This document shows positions 6,672-6,687 of a stretch of 6,687 nucleotides of DNA, one piece after another (position 1 is the stretch's first letter; each line of letters begins with the position of its first letter). The notes beneath the pieces were generated by a model that made no database searches, was not told the DNA's origin, and saw only the letters and a program-made list of their open reading frames with translations. Source of the DNA: Myxococcales bacterium (lineage in GTDB: Bacteria; Myxococcota_A; Polyangia; Fen-1088); the NCBI GenBank assembly GCA_003170035.1, contig PMZX01000236.1, positions 158 through 6,844 on the forward strand. The letters are read 5' to 3'. Position numbers and translations under genes: made by a program.

Positions 6672-6687
6672 TGCCTCCGGTCAGAAT
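6671..6687 (+). CDS. Possible start of the next gene in the FHA operon, cut by the window end
   Basis: The stop TAG of the VWA-FHA gene is followed as TAGTG, giving a GTG start at 6671 that shares one base with the stop. GGGGA at 6656-6660 lies ten bases upstream. Only five complete codons are visible (start, P, P, V, R), so nothing can be said of the product. The tight overlap resembles the junction at 4836 and suggests a continuing operon. Confidence 0.3.

Noticed and set aside
1..6687. CRISPR array, tRNA, transposase or attachment site
   Set aside because: No regularly spaced direct repeats, cloverleaf-like sequence, transposase motifs or terminal inverted repeats were seen on either strand.

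Overview
The window is GC-rich, gene-dense bacterial DNA. Codon use (third positions G/C), the long open frames opposite the real genes, and the protein types (VWA/glutamine-amidotransferase-like membrane proteins, FHA proteins with zinc ribbons, a large exported amidase with an M23-like domain) suggest Myxococcota or another deltaproteobacterium-like lineage. This is inference; there is no rRNA or other phylogenetic marker here. I see no tRNA, rRNA, CRISPR array, transposase or phage gene.

Layout. (1) 1-1872, plus strand: the 3' part of a large membrane-anchored protein. It contains the end of a VWA domain, beta-sandwich domains, a glutamine-amidotransferase-like domain and a C-terminal membrane helix; the start lies outside the window. 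(2) 1873-1995: directly after that stop, in the same frame, about 40 codons that read like the extreme C-terminus of a methyl-accepting chemotaxis protein, most simply a gene relic. (3) 2038-4026, minus strand: an exported protein with an AmpD-type Amidase_2 domain, an M23/LytM-like domain lacking two active-site residues, one canonical EF-hand and a C-terminal region I do not recognise. (4) 4045-4839, plus strand: a cytoplasmic protein with a CxxC zinc ribbon and an FHA domain that keeps its key phosphothreonine-binding residues. (5) 4836-6671, plus strand, overlapping gene 4 by 4 bases: a secreted-then-anchored protein with a VWA-like domain without a recognisable metal site, one membrane helix and a cytoplasmic FHA domain that has lost key binding residues. 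(6) From 6671 a further gene may begin by a one-base overlap and run out of the window.

How they fit. The two FHA genes form a translationally coupled pair that probably continues downstream and looks like a phosphorylation-linked envelope signalling module: gene 5 spans the membrane, and gene 4 is a soluble reader that could bind a phosphorylated partner. The amidase is divergent from this pair, with candidate start codons only 18 bases apart, so its promoter must lie inside the neighbouring coding region. The most interesting object is the amidase: a complete-looking peptidoglycan amidase fused to what looks like a non-catalytic LytM domain and a calcium-binding loop, which suggests regulation within one polypeptide. 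I did not find a clearly new multi-gene defence or mobile system.
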